DNA from: Allolobophora icterica
Taxonomy: Eukaryota; Annelida; Clitellata; Crassiclitellata; Lumbricidae
Assembly (NCBI GenBank): GCA_963556255.1
Contig: OY744610.1
Coordinates: forward strand, 7,911,529-7,975,528
DNA: 64,000 nucleotides
Direction of reading: 5' to 3'
Shown: positions 10,204 to 19,682 of the stretch, piece by piece
Position numbering within the stretch: the stretch's first letter is position 1
Layout of the letters: every line of letters starts with the position of its first letter
Program-made: the position numbers and the translations under genes
The notes under the pieces: model-generated
Told to the model about the DNA's origin: nothing
Database searches by the model: none
Seen by the model: only the letters and a program-made list of their open reading frames with translations

Positions 10204-13200
10204 GTTTGTAATCTTGCTAGAGCTTTAATTGGAATATAAAATAATACAGACTTTCTAGTGCTTGCAAAGTTTCTACCCAAAATTTATAAGATTCGTTTGT
10301 ACATTGAAAAGACGGAATCGACGAAACCTGATGTTAAACTGACATGTTGATAATAGCAATTGCTATTGCAAATGCAATATTTTGAATGAACGAATGAATT
10401 GTGTAACACCTCTGATAACAGAAGAACACGAAGAAATAGAGTCAGACATAGAGTAAGAAGCTCACATCGCATGTCGCATGGTTGTTTATTCCAAAGGGCC
10501 AATTAGAGCAAAGCTGCCATATTGCATTGGGCAGTATGAGACGGGAGTAAAGCCTCAAGACCTTGCGCTGAACAGCCAAGAAATCAACGTTTACGAATAT
10601 ATAAATGATTCTAACACAAACAGATCACGGCAGTTACACAACAGCGAGGGGATCTTAAACTGAAAGCCCTTTCGGATGGGCAACCACTGATGCTCGTCCC
10701 GTATGTAAGTAGATGTAGACATTTGACTACAGTTTTGAAATCCAACCTGTTTTCTGGATTGATGTCGGCTAAATGGTGGGCATTCTCGTGTCAATCCCTT
10801 GAAAATATATATGCATGCGTCACGTAGAAGCAGCCTTTTTATATTTGCATCGAGTGTATTTTACATGACAGATAACTATTTGTAGTATGCGGTCTAGCAA
10901 CAACAGATATCGCCACAACCGCTACTTTACCGGATCCTACAACAACTGCTCAACCACCGACAACCCTACCGTCTACTACCAATTCAAGTATGTTTGAATG
11001 TCGCATCTTAAATGATTCTGGAAACTAAATTAATTAAGTTAATGACCTTATCAAAATTTTCATTGTTTCTGCTTTTATTTAATTTTTCCATCATACAAAT
11101 GAAACTCGTTGCAAAATTGACATTATTCAGTCGGGTCATCATCCTTAACTTTATTATCATCGTCATCATCGCAACGACAATCCTGGAAATGCCGGTCCTA
11201 TTTAAACTTCGCATCATTTCGTCATCTTGGAGACCAAAATCATTGTCGAAGTTGAACTTTGATTGACTGATCGACTCGTTTATTGAAGCACACCAGAACA
11301 ACATACCGTACAAGAAGTATTACTTGAGTTTCACAGATTTAGTCTAACTGTAACTTTTGCATTAGATTGATGCAGGTCAATGATTCAACTAACAAAGTTG
11401 AACTAGATCCGCTAAGGACTCACCTGTTTCATTTAAAACGTTAGCACATGGAGATAATGCAAGCATTTTAACATTATGGATAGGCTAGTGCCTTGCGCTT
11501 GGCCTTCAAGTGGCGCTTAGAAGTTTGGAGATTACGATTACGATTACAATCATAAATGAATTTAGAGTGAAACATTGAGCTAAAAGAATAGATTATACTG
11601 TATAGGGTGGTATAATATGTGGTCGACAAGTCTCCAATCATGAGGTAAAATTGGAGTTGGGAGAGGAATTCCCAACGGGTTGTTACATATGTTCACACTG
11701 AGAGCCTACATGCTCACCAAACAGTTCTTTAATCCGAGCTTGAATTGATTCAAGGTTACAGTATTTCTTAAATCCACAGGAAGGGAATTCCAGAATGACG
11801 GGCCAGAGCATTTAATGGAAAATTGTTTCATCTTAGTCAGTGGCGGCGATCTTCTTTAAAAGGTGGGGGGGGCAATTTGAACTTGATCTGGGCAAAAAAG
11901 AGTTCTGAACTGATCTGCTCAAAAAAGAGGTAAAAGTTTTTTGTGTTTCTTCAATATGTGGGGGCAAATGTATGGTGTGTCCCCCTACTCTTAAAGGTGG
12001 GGGTCTTGTCCCCTTGACCCCCCGGGATCGCTGCCCATGATCTTAGTTCTGGTATTTGCACCACGGTATTTGTGAGATACCCTGGTATTAAAACCATGCA
12101 CTTCCGATTCAAGGTTAACAAGTCTATCACAATTTTGATGCGACATAATTATGTCGATGATATTGAAATACGAACAGACTTATTTGTAATTAAGATATAT
12201 CCAGTATTCTGTGCTTCAGAAATTCATGTTTTGTGCTGAGTTTAAGGCAGCACAAATTCAAAAATACACGGATAGCACGATTCTGAAAAATTGCCAAAAC
12301 GTTAAAGTGAGAGGGACAGTAAGGTCCCATGAGATACTGCAGCAAGATAAGTACGGGAATATAATGGTCTAATATGAACTGATCAAAGACATTTTTGGCA
12401 AAACAATCTTGAACACAGAACAAAATACTAATGGCTTTTCGCAATCTTTTTTGATACATTGTTTATATGGTTCTTCCATGTCAAACGTTGATCCTGATAT
12501 GAATCTAACAACTTGCAAGACATCACTTGATTACTATTTTTTTTCATCCACGATAGTCTAACAATCATGTAGGCCCTATTGGAGAGATTTGTGATGGGAA
12601 CGGAATACAATGAAATTGGCCTTTCCAATTTTTGAGAGATAATCTAGGCCTATTGATTTTAAACCAAGCCCAATTTGATTGAAGCTCGTGATTAGCTCTT
12701 TTGAGCAGGGACTCCAGGGATTTATCCGAGATAAAGACATTGGTATAAATCAACAAGCAGTACAAAATAAAGTATTTTTGAGGCATTCGACAAGTCATTA
12801 ACATAAATTAGGAAAAGCAGTGGCTCCAATTGACGAAACTCTGTGATTAAAACAACGAAAGTATCGCCGTCACCAGTAAATACAATGGCAAATAACGTTT
12901 CTTTTTCAGGTTATTGTTTCCCGAATATGAAGAACATGGCGGTCCGCGAGGGAAAACTCGATGTACCACTGAATGTAACAGCCAGCCGTTGCGCTGTGAA
13001 CTGGACGGTTGTTCCAACGTCGAATGAGATAGCCGGAATCCCAATCACAACTTCTGATTGCACAGTTGATCCAAACCTGGCTCAACTCTACAACGCTAAT
13101 GGGAGCGGTCTAATAATACGAAACTCGACGACAACTGAGAATGGACAACCGATATCAACGGCAGGGATATACATCGCGGACTGCTATAATACTGCGAATA

Positions 13201-14166
13201 GGACGGGTGCCAAGCTTCTCGTCGTCCGTAAGTAATTCAATCACATGTTCATTCTAGTTCAGTTAACCAAATTTTGACAATGCGATGAAATGATATGCTA
13301 TCTCCGAAATGTCCCAGAACCACAGATATGGTGTTTCAAAGTTACCAGTCAACACACCTGCGCTGTATCAATACAAGTCCACCGGAGAATGGTCAGTTTT
13401 TGGCACCGGTAAAAGTTGGGGAGCGTCAGAATGCAAAGCTGAAGATTGAAATTGTTATTATAGAAATGACAGTAGTCCATGGTTTTAGGTCTACAGAACT
13501 GACCCAGTTTCATGTTCAAATTCCATATGATATTTGTCAGCTATCGGGTAAAAAGATGCAAATGTGAAGCAATATATTTTGAAGAGGTTGTGAAGTTTAG
13601 CCTAGTTTTAGTGTTTGATAATCGCAATAGTTTAATGCATTAGTCCAATCAAATGCAGCCTTAAGACTCTAGGTGCAAATGTAGCCTACTTGGATAGTAA
13701 CAGATGTCTCCGAGCTTTAAGTTTAAACTACAAATCGACCGTGGCCTTTGATACAAGAAGAATGCAGCTATTCTCTGAATTAACTCGTTCGGAAATCTAT
13801 TCTTTATTTATTTATATTATAAAGTTATGTCTTACAGGCAGCGGTCCAGAATGTTCGTCCCTTCCAGATAGTTCCTCATTCAACATCCAACTCTTTTGCA
13901 CCGTGGCTTACGCCGATAGCACCACCAATCCTATCCACGCGGTTATGACCTGGATATTAGACGGAGTATATTACGGATCGGATACTCCTTATATGAACAA
14001 GACGGACTGGTATGTCTTCACTGCAACGTCAACCATTACAGTCAATAGCACCATGGTCAAAACTTACCAATGTATATTGAATTTCGGTCAACCAGTGGAT
14101 AGTCAGTATAAATACATTGCATCAAATGCACCGGAGTTTAACGAATCCTGCTCAAACGCCTTGTAA
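10116..14166 (+). CDS. Ig-superfamily gene B: signal, Thr/Pro hinge, V-like, C-like (secreted, ~278 aa)
   Basis: Four exons with consensus splice sites give one frame: 10116-10203 (signal), 10886-10987 (hinge), 12910-13227 (V-like), 13838-14166 (C-like, ends TAA). All junctions are phase 1. The N-terminus has a hydrophobic core (VTFSLLIISLL) typical of a signal peptide. The hinge is rich in Thr and Pro and likely O-glycosylated. The V-like domain has Cys at CFPN and ADC plus an extra pair (SRC, SDC). The C-like domain has the canonical Cys-Trp-Cys (FCTV, MTW, YQCI) plus an outer Cys pair. There is no membrane anchor. Compared with gene C it lacks the first V-C pair; the intron at about 10332 shows the join. 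Introns carry MITEs and LINE remnants. Function unknown; the start was chosen because it matches the gene C leader exon. Confidence 0.8.
10258..10332 (+). repeat. Second, truncated copy of the leader region; recombination junction
   Basis: The segment repeats the 75 bp that precede the leader exon (10028-10098 in gene B; 19500-19568 in gene C) but stops before the ATG. It is fused directly to sequence homologous to the intron after the C exon of gene C (10335 onward aligns with 24950 onward, 'aatagcaattgct'). The putative acceptor TTTGTACAG of the other copies is TTTGTACAT here, so it cannot splice. Confidence 0.7.
10335..10502 (-). mobile_element. Fossil LINE C-terminal remnant shared by units B, C and D
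   Basis: On the minus strand it encodes a LINE ORF2-like C-terminus (ALWNKQPCDMRCELLTL). Equivalent remnants sit after the C exons at 25000-25250 (DPSLWNRQPSDLRC) and 32455-32800. The insertion therefore predates the duplication of these gene units. Confidence 0.6.
10886..10987 (+). CDS. Gene B exon 2, Thr/Pro hinge
   Basis: 102 bp, phase 1-1, between acceptor ttgtag and donor gtatgt. It encodes 34 residues, about half Thr, Pro and Ser. It aligns with the gene C hinge exon 25870-25971 (same length) and with the decayed copy at 33032-33125. Confidence 0.78.
11480..11556 (+). mobile_element. LINE 3' end with (GATTAC)n tail
   Basis: The phrase 'gcgcttggccttcaagtggcgcttagaag' followed by GATTACGATTAC matches the end at 57545-57615 closely, and more loosely 418-483, 49340-49402 and 55400-55440. 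It is the 3' terminus of one LINE family, oriented +. Confidence 0.7.
11838..12039. mobile_element. hAT-type MITE, 202 bp
   Basis: Left end CAGTGGCGGCGATC and right end GATCGCTGCCCATG are inverted. An exact 8-bp duplication ATCTTAGT flanks it (11830-11837, 12040-12047). Relatives are 59206-59391 (complete, reversed) and fragments near 9665 and 54775-54927. It lies in the hinge-V intron of gene B. Confidence 0.88.
12190..12830 (-). mobile_element. Degenerate LINE reverse transcriptase, antisense
   Basis: Minus-strand fragments in different frames read like a non-LTR retrotransposon RT C-terminal half: TNVFISDKSLESLLKRANHE (about 12660-12740), LTWKNHINNVSKKIAKS (about 12432-12480), then a C-terminal part. 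The catalytic FADD box has decayed to IYTN. Many frameshifts. It ends about 80 bp before the V-like exon of gene B. Confidence 0.65.
12910..13227 (+). CDS. Gene B exon 3, V-like Ig domain
   Basis: 318 bp, phase 1-1, acceptor ttttcag and donor gtaagt. Residues include CFPN at the start, NWTVVP (C strand Trp), and GIYIADC (F strand). The B-strand position that normally carries Cys is Leu. It has four cysteines, against two in the gene C V-like domains. Several N-glycosylation sequons (NVT, NWT, NGS, NST, NRT). Confidence 0.8.
13228..13837 (+). other. Intron 3 of gene B
   Basis: 610 bp between the V-like and C-like exons. No transposon or RNA gene was recognised in it. Confidence 0.5.
13838..14166 (+). 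CDS. Gene B exon 4, C-like Ig domain and stop
   Basis: Acceptor cttacag, then GPEC, FCTV, MTWILDG, YQCI and NESC, and TAA at 14164. The block PEFNESC is shared with genes A and C. Termination follows six residues past the last cysteine region, so no membrane anchor. Confidence 0.82.
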
Positions 14167-14985
14167 ATAGGGCTCTGGTTTGAAACAAGTGAAAGCGAAA
14201 TAACTATCAAATGAGAAAATGCAAACAGAGTTTGGACATTAATCGATTGTATTTATATGATATTGTAGTGTAGAAATCTACCAGATAATTGTGGATCATG
14301 AGGTTGCTTTTTTTAACAATTTGACTAGCCTAAATGTTACGCTTGGAATATTGATCTCGGTTATGGATATTTCGGTTGAGCCTCGATTTAGCACTGTCAT
14401 GGACTCTCGTCCATTCCGTGTTGCTACCCCAAAGGAATGGAATTGACTGCCAATGTTTAACCGTTGCTCGAACTCCTTTTCGTCTTTAAAGAAAGCGCCA
14501 AACACAATATTTCCAATTGGCCTTCAAACATTGGATATCTAACTGCACTTCACCTGGCAACTGACTAACCGCGCCTCCGATTTGCATTTCTGTGTGACTT
14601 TGTTTGCAATAATAGTAATGATCACTAACATAATTCATTACATATTACTTTCATTGTGCATCAATATACGATTGCAAGGTTTAATCTGATCTTAAGGTGC
14701 ATTATCTATTGAAAACTTTTGATGAAGTTTTTCCTGTTCATTCAGATGACAATTCTTGTAGATGTGTTATCTAAAGATATGAACAAATTTTTTTATTGTT
14801 TTCTATTTCTTTTTATAAATCTTCACACACTGTTAATGTTTTACATTTTTTTCTTTTCTTTCCTTCTTTAATTTTCTTCTTTTACATTTGTTGGGGGTAT
14901 TTTCCCATTTATCTTTTTAAATTTTTCTTTCGAATCTTTTTCTTTCCTTTTTCTTTTCATTTCTTTTCTTCTTTTTTATATTTTA
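14167..14985. other. 3' flank of gene B with a T/C-rich tract
   Basis: No gene seen. 14776-14985 is a strongly pyrimidine-rich tract on the + strand. The 26-bp minisatellite found after gene C is absent here. Confidence 0.45.
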
Positions 14986-14989
14986 AACA

Positions 14990-15260
14990 AATATGTGCAT
15001 AACTTTGACTTTATTTTCGGCATGTGTGCTATATACAGTAGTAGAACTATAACATAACATAACAAGGGTTTTAAGTGGTTCAGAAGACGTGTAGTCGGTG
15101 TTAGAACCATTAAAAATTAACCTCGAACGCTTAATAGCCCAATCCCTTCGTAGCTTCTTCCTAAAAGCTGTGATGGTGTCCACTAAGACAATGCTATCTT
15201 CCAAACCATTCCACAAGTCCACAACTCTTGCACTTGTTTGGTGCTAATTCAAAGAACCTC
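14990..15260 (-). mobile_element. LINE ORF2 C-terminal remnant
   Basis: On the minus strand, DLWNGLEDSIVLVDTITAFR and KKLRRDWA resemble the conserved end of LINE ORF2 proteins (W-N-x-L...V..D....F...L...W). Short and truncated. Confidence 0.55.
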
Positions 15261-15359
15261 TCCCACTGTAGTTCTTCCTTTCTAAGCACGGCTGAAAATA
15301 GCGGTGTTTAAAGATACATAGAAAGCCAGGAATTTGTTGTAGGTGCGAGACGCAGCTTA

Positions 15360-15830
15360 GTTAGACTTATACATTATTCTATTCATTATTCTATTCCAAG
15401 TGGCCGGGACCACGAAAGATAAAGCCCGATCTTGCGTGATGGAAGGACGTGCGAATCGATTACCAGTCGCCGTGTACCGCGTAACGGAGGGGTCGGTGGC
15501 CACCGCAAACGGAGGTAGGGCGACGGAGCTCCTATTAAGTATGCAGGCGGCATACCGAGAAGGCAGTCCCAAACATAGGCAAAGATTCTGAAGGTAATAC
15601 GCTGAGATATTGGCAGCCAATGCAGGAAATCCCGCATGTAGTCAGATACGTGTTCCACCCTAGCGCCGCCAGAAATCAGTCGCGCGGCTGAACGCAAGAC
15701 CCGCTCCAAGCGCTCAATGCGAAGCTGCGGAAGGCTAGTGTAAATGGAGGAGCAATAGTCGAGACGGCGAGTGACAAGGCATGAACTAGGGTGGGGACCG
15801 CACTAGGAGTGATAAGCCTGTTTAAAAGAA
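15360..15830 (-). mobile_element. LINE ORF2 C-terminal region
   Basis: On the minus strand, SAARLISG, FLHWLPISQRITFRI and AYVWDCLLGMPPAYL are the region between RT and the C-terminus in CR1/L2-like LINEs. It ends in a short 'aatagaataatg' repeat at about 15365-15395, probably its 3' tail. Frame is broken near 15600. Confidence 0.7.
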
Positions 15831-16056
15831 AAGCATGCAAACCTTACAAAAAACAATGGTTACTTATAATTGAGAATATTAGCTCTGATATGGCAGCCTA
15901 GACTCCTATAAAGTGACACACTCTTAGAATTGATTTGACCAAGACTTAATATCGAGCGATATTACTACTATAATAGTAGATATTACTATATTGTTACTTC
16001 TATTATTTGCTCGAATTAGAATATAATTAACACCCGGCTACAGTGGTTGTCGTACT

Positions 16057-16110
16057 AGGAGTCATGACGACGACGACGATGACGACGATGATGATGATGA
16101 TGACGGTTTC
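16057..16110. repeat. (GAY)n trinucleotide microsatellite
   Basis: A run of GAC and GAT triplets on the + strand. Confidence 0.85.
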
Positions 16111-16299
16111 AGTGGAGTCGCTCAACAACTTCAAGGCCAAGCTTGGGCAAATAGGATATTAGGACATGTATATAGTGGTGGTATATAGTGGTGGTTCTCA
16201 CACAGGCTTTAGTCTTCTGAACCACCGTAAATCTCTGTTATGTCATGTTATGTTATGTTATGACGATGATGAGATCTCTGTCCGAAGGCAGGTCCATTG

Positions 16300-16935
16300 C
16301 CTGTGTGCCACCCGGGGAAAAGAATGGGTCACAGAACTGAGCCTTGAGGAACGCCACAGGTAATGACAGTCGCAGTGGAAGAGCAGCGGGCATGGCGGAC
16401 ACATTGTTGACTGCCAAAGAGGTAGGACGTCAACCACACTTGCGCAGTGGATAACATGCCAAAAGACAAGACTTGGTCACTGGAGCAGAATGTCGTGGTC
16501 GGCTGTGTAGAATGCGGCAGACAGGTCCAGAAGAGAAAGAAGATAGACGTTTCCAGAGTCAATCGCTAGAAGAATGTCAGAGAGCACGGGAGGCCGACTC
16601 TGTCTGGGAACAACTGGCTGATGTTGAGGTAATTAACAAGTTGTCTGGATACACTCCTTTCCAGCATTTTAGACATGACAAACAGTTCTGAGATTGGTCG
16701 ATAGTTTTTGGCATCCGCGGTGTCTAGGTCAGGCTTCTGTTGTAGCGGAGTAACAGTTGCGACTTTGAAGGCCGTTAGAACTATGCCAGTTGCGACGGAA
16801 TGGTCTATCAGTTGAGTGCATTCCTTCAACAGTCACGTACACGTAGGTAGCAAGTCGGCCGTTGACAGCTTGATTGTCTGGAGTGCACTGGATGAGCCCC
16901 ATAATGTTACATTTGCCAAAGCCACGGTCCACTGC
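16300..16935 (-). mobile_element. LINE reverse transcriptase fragment
   Basis: On the minus strand, VATVTPLQQKPDLDTADAKN then YRPISELFVMSKMLERSVSR is RT core, followed in another frame by YLFGSQQ and CGVPQGSVL (RT motif B). Together with 15360-15830 it could be one LINE copy with an internal deletion and rearrangement. Confidence 0.7.
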
Positions 16936-17149
16936 AGGTGCACAGAAGTAAAACCCTAATATAAAGGTTACGCCTGTACCGTAAATAGGTCGAGCCTAAT
17001 CTTTCTTTTTATTGCATGTTACTTTCTGTAAGAAAGTGAAAACCAAGGCCGACAATAAGAAGTAGTTCCACCAAGTACATCAACGCACGAATTAGAATCA
17101 CATTTAGAAAGTCTATGTAGGCTTGAACCAGACAAAACGTTCACAATTA

Positions 17150-18060
17150 TAAAGTAGCTGCCTTCTTGCTGGCGCTGTGACCTGTGAATCCTTGGCCCAA
17201 TGGCGAATACGAAGGTGGTTATACACACGTGCATACGGAGGCACACGAATTTTATTGAACATTAATGTAACACTCCAACACTTTTCAGTGTCACTAAAGG
17301 CCCCTATCGCCAAAGGACGACCTTGCATCGTCACGTGTGCCTGCAAAGGTACCTTCATACATGCATTCGTAAATGGGCTTCACGCTTGCCAATTGCACAC
17401 AAAGGCTACCTGTTTACTTACTATTGAACGCCACTGATCATAAAGTAAACACGTCTAACACAAACAGGCGTTGCTGCTTATCACAAATTACACCCATTCT
17501 ACAAATTATATCAACCTGCATTGAGTGTAATTCTTAAACTTCTGCAAAATTCATCAGTTCCTCTTTTGAAACAATCCAGTCAGCAGCGCTTCTGGTATCT
17601 GCACTGTAAATCGGCTTGATCTTTCTGTTCCCGGGGCTAAAACTGCCTTGGCCCAGCACCGGGCGTTTGCTGTAGTGGGTCCCATGATCTGGAATGACCA
17701 TCCCCCTCTGCCCAGGGCCAAACTAATTACTGTTTTTTTCCTCATCGGGCTCGCGATTTCTAAAGGCATTTGTATTTCCCAGGGGCTTCAGTGCTGAAAA
17801 GTTATTCTGCGAGAGGCACTTTGTAAATGTTTAGATACAATACAATACAATATAGCGTTGCATTCAACCTATTATTGTATGGCGTCCACGTATGGTGATT
17901 AAAAACCAATATATGCTTATGTTTCGTCTATTATGAAGTCGGTAAAAGTTCGGCAACGCTTCAGTGCTTGGCTCAACGTTTGTTCAAAAATCGTAAGGCC
18001 AAGTCAGTGCTCAAACATTACGGAATTCTGTTCACTGCAAGCCATTGTCATGTGGCAATG
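17150..18060 (+). repeat. Duplicated 5'-flank block (copy 2) with a LINE 3' end inside
   Basis: Aligns in order with 2860-3180, 4865-5030 and 5215-5480. The copy is interrupted at about 17600-17855 by a LINE 3' end (+): ALAQHRAFAVVGPMIWND, then the tail 'ctgcgagaggcactttgtaaat' and ATACA repeats. This is the same LINE family as the antisense copy at 41636-43985. Confidence 0.65.
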
Positions 18061-18595
18061 CTGTTTACATTGGCCTTCCCTCCTCCAATATGCACAGACT
18101 CCAGACAATCCTTAATGCGTAATGCTGCTGTTCGGCTTATAGGTGACATTCCTAAGTTTTTTCACATTTCTGCCTTTATCCGTGATTCCCTCCACTGGCT
18201 CTCTGCTCAGCAGCGAATTCAGTTTAAAACCCTCACTCTCATGCGCAACTGCCCCACTGCCTCTGCTCCGTCTGACCTAATGATTTTTTGCAACCCAGTT
18301 TCTTCTTTGCCTGCGAGGGCTTTCTTGCGATCTTCGGCTCGCGGCCTTATGGTTGCCCCTCGTATGCGCTCTTCCACGGCACAATCCAGGAGTTTCGCCT
18401 ATGTTGACCCCTCTGCTTGGAACTGTCTCCCTTTGTTCTCCACCAAGAGCTTCTTGCCTTCTCTCCTCTGCAGTACCGTAGGCGCCTGAAAACTTTCCTT
18501 TTTGACGGTGCTGGAATTGATGCGGGTTGAAAGCGCCGCTGATCTGAGTGGCGCTATATAAGTTTTCGGTTACAACTACAATTACAATATGCATT
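18040..18595 (+). mobile_element. LINE ORF2 C-terminal end
   Basis: Encodes QSLMRNAAVRLIGDIPKF, DSLHWLSAQQRIQFKTLTLM and STAQSRSFAYVDPSAWNCLP, the classic end of CR1/L2-type LINE ORF2. It ends with 'gtggcgctatataagttttcggttac' and an (ATTACA)n-like tail. 5' truncated. Confidence 0.75.
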
Positions 18596-18599
18596 TACC

Positions 18600-19590
18600 T
18601 GAAGAACCGTGTGGAAATATCAGAGAATGAGCACAGCGGGCTTAAAAAGGAGACAGTTGAACAGGTGCACGTCTATTCGTTTCGGTTGTACGAGCAATGA
18701 GCTGAACAACAAGTGTAGGCTATGGCAATATAATTGTAGGCAACCCATGATCACCTATGATCTCTGCCGCACCTGTTCTGAGCTTTCTATTTACGCAATT
18801 GAATATTGCTCAGCAAGATTTTGATCAGTATGGGGCGAGTGACGTCGTTGGAAACTCCATTGCCTCGACCGTTAGTTAAATCATTGCTCGGTCTGAAGCT
18901 ATATCTATACCCGAATCGCTTTGAGTCTTTTTAAGCTTGGAAAATAAAATCCACACTTCAGTCGTACAACTGAATAGATAGCTCGGCTATTGTTCGCCCA
19001 ACAAAAGAAAGAAATGGAGCAAGCACTTGAACGCCGTCGGGTTATAAAGCAAACCTCGCCTTAGAACTTGGCATTGCAGTTACTCTGCGCTGCTGATATA
19101 ACTTAGAGTTTATAAAGAGCCTTCAACAGAGACGTTAACTTTTAGAAAAAAAGGTAGCAAATTTGCTTGTTTAACTATAGGCCAACTAAAGGAGAATTAT
19201 TATGAACAATTTATTTGAAGCCTTACTTTAAAAATAATGTTTGAAACATAGTTAAATAAGTCGTCATCGAAGCAGTTGGCTGACGATGTTGCAAATACGG
19301 TATTGAATTATTTAAATGACTTACGATTTATTGATCATTGCCAAGAGAAAATACATTGTTGTTTTTCCAGTGACTATGAAGCCATAAAACTCGGAATTTG
19401 ACATCTCCTTGTATTGCGATTGATTATGTTCCGCTACTTTACTTTGTTTTGCATAAACTTTTTTTGGTGGAGCCAAATGTGAAACTGAAAACTTGTTCCT
19501 TGCAAGATTTCTACCCAAACTTTCTATCATTTGTTTGTACAGTTAAAAGACGGAATCAGCGAAACCTGTGAGCATAGAAACCCTAATCAA
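18600..19590 (+). promoter_or_regulatory. Conserved proximal 5' flank of gene C
   Basis: Aligns with 6395-6500, 8865-9615 and 10020-10115 upstream of gene B. The last 95 bp (19496-19591) are the best conserved and include TTTGTACAG, which could be an acceptor of a 5'-UTR intron. Regulatory role is inferred only from conservation between duplicates. Confidence 0.4.
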
Positions 19591-19591
19591 C

Positions 19592-19682
19592 ATGATCGGT
19601 GGCAACAACAGATGCATCATTCTTAAAGTGGCGTCATTCAGTCTGCTAATATTCTCTCTGTTGGAAGACATATCAATAGAAG
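19592..19682 (+). CDS. Gene C exon 1, signal peptide
   Basis: Encodes MIGGNNRC..., hydrophobic ...SFSLLIFSLL, and ISIEG, ending in phase 1 at donor gtttgt. Same structure as gene B exon 1. Confidence 0.8.
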
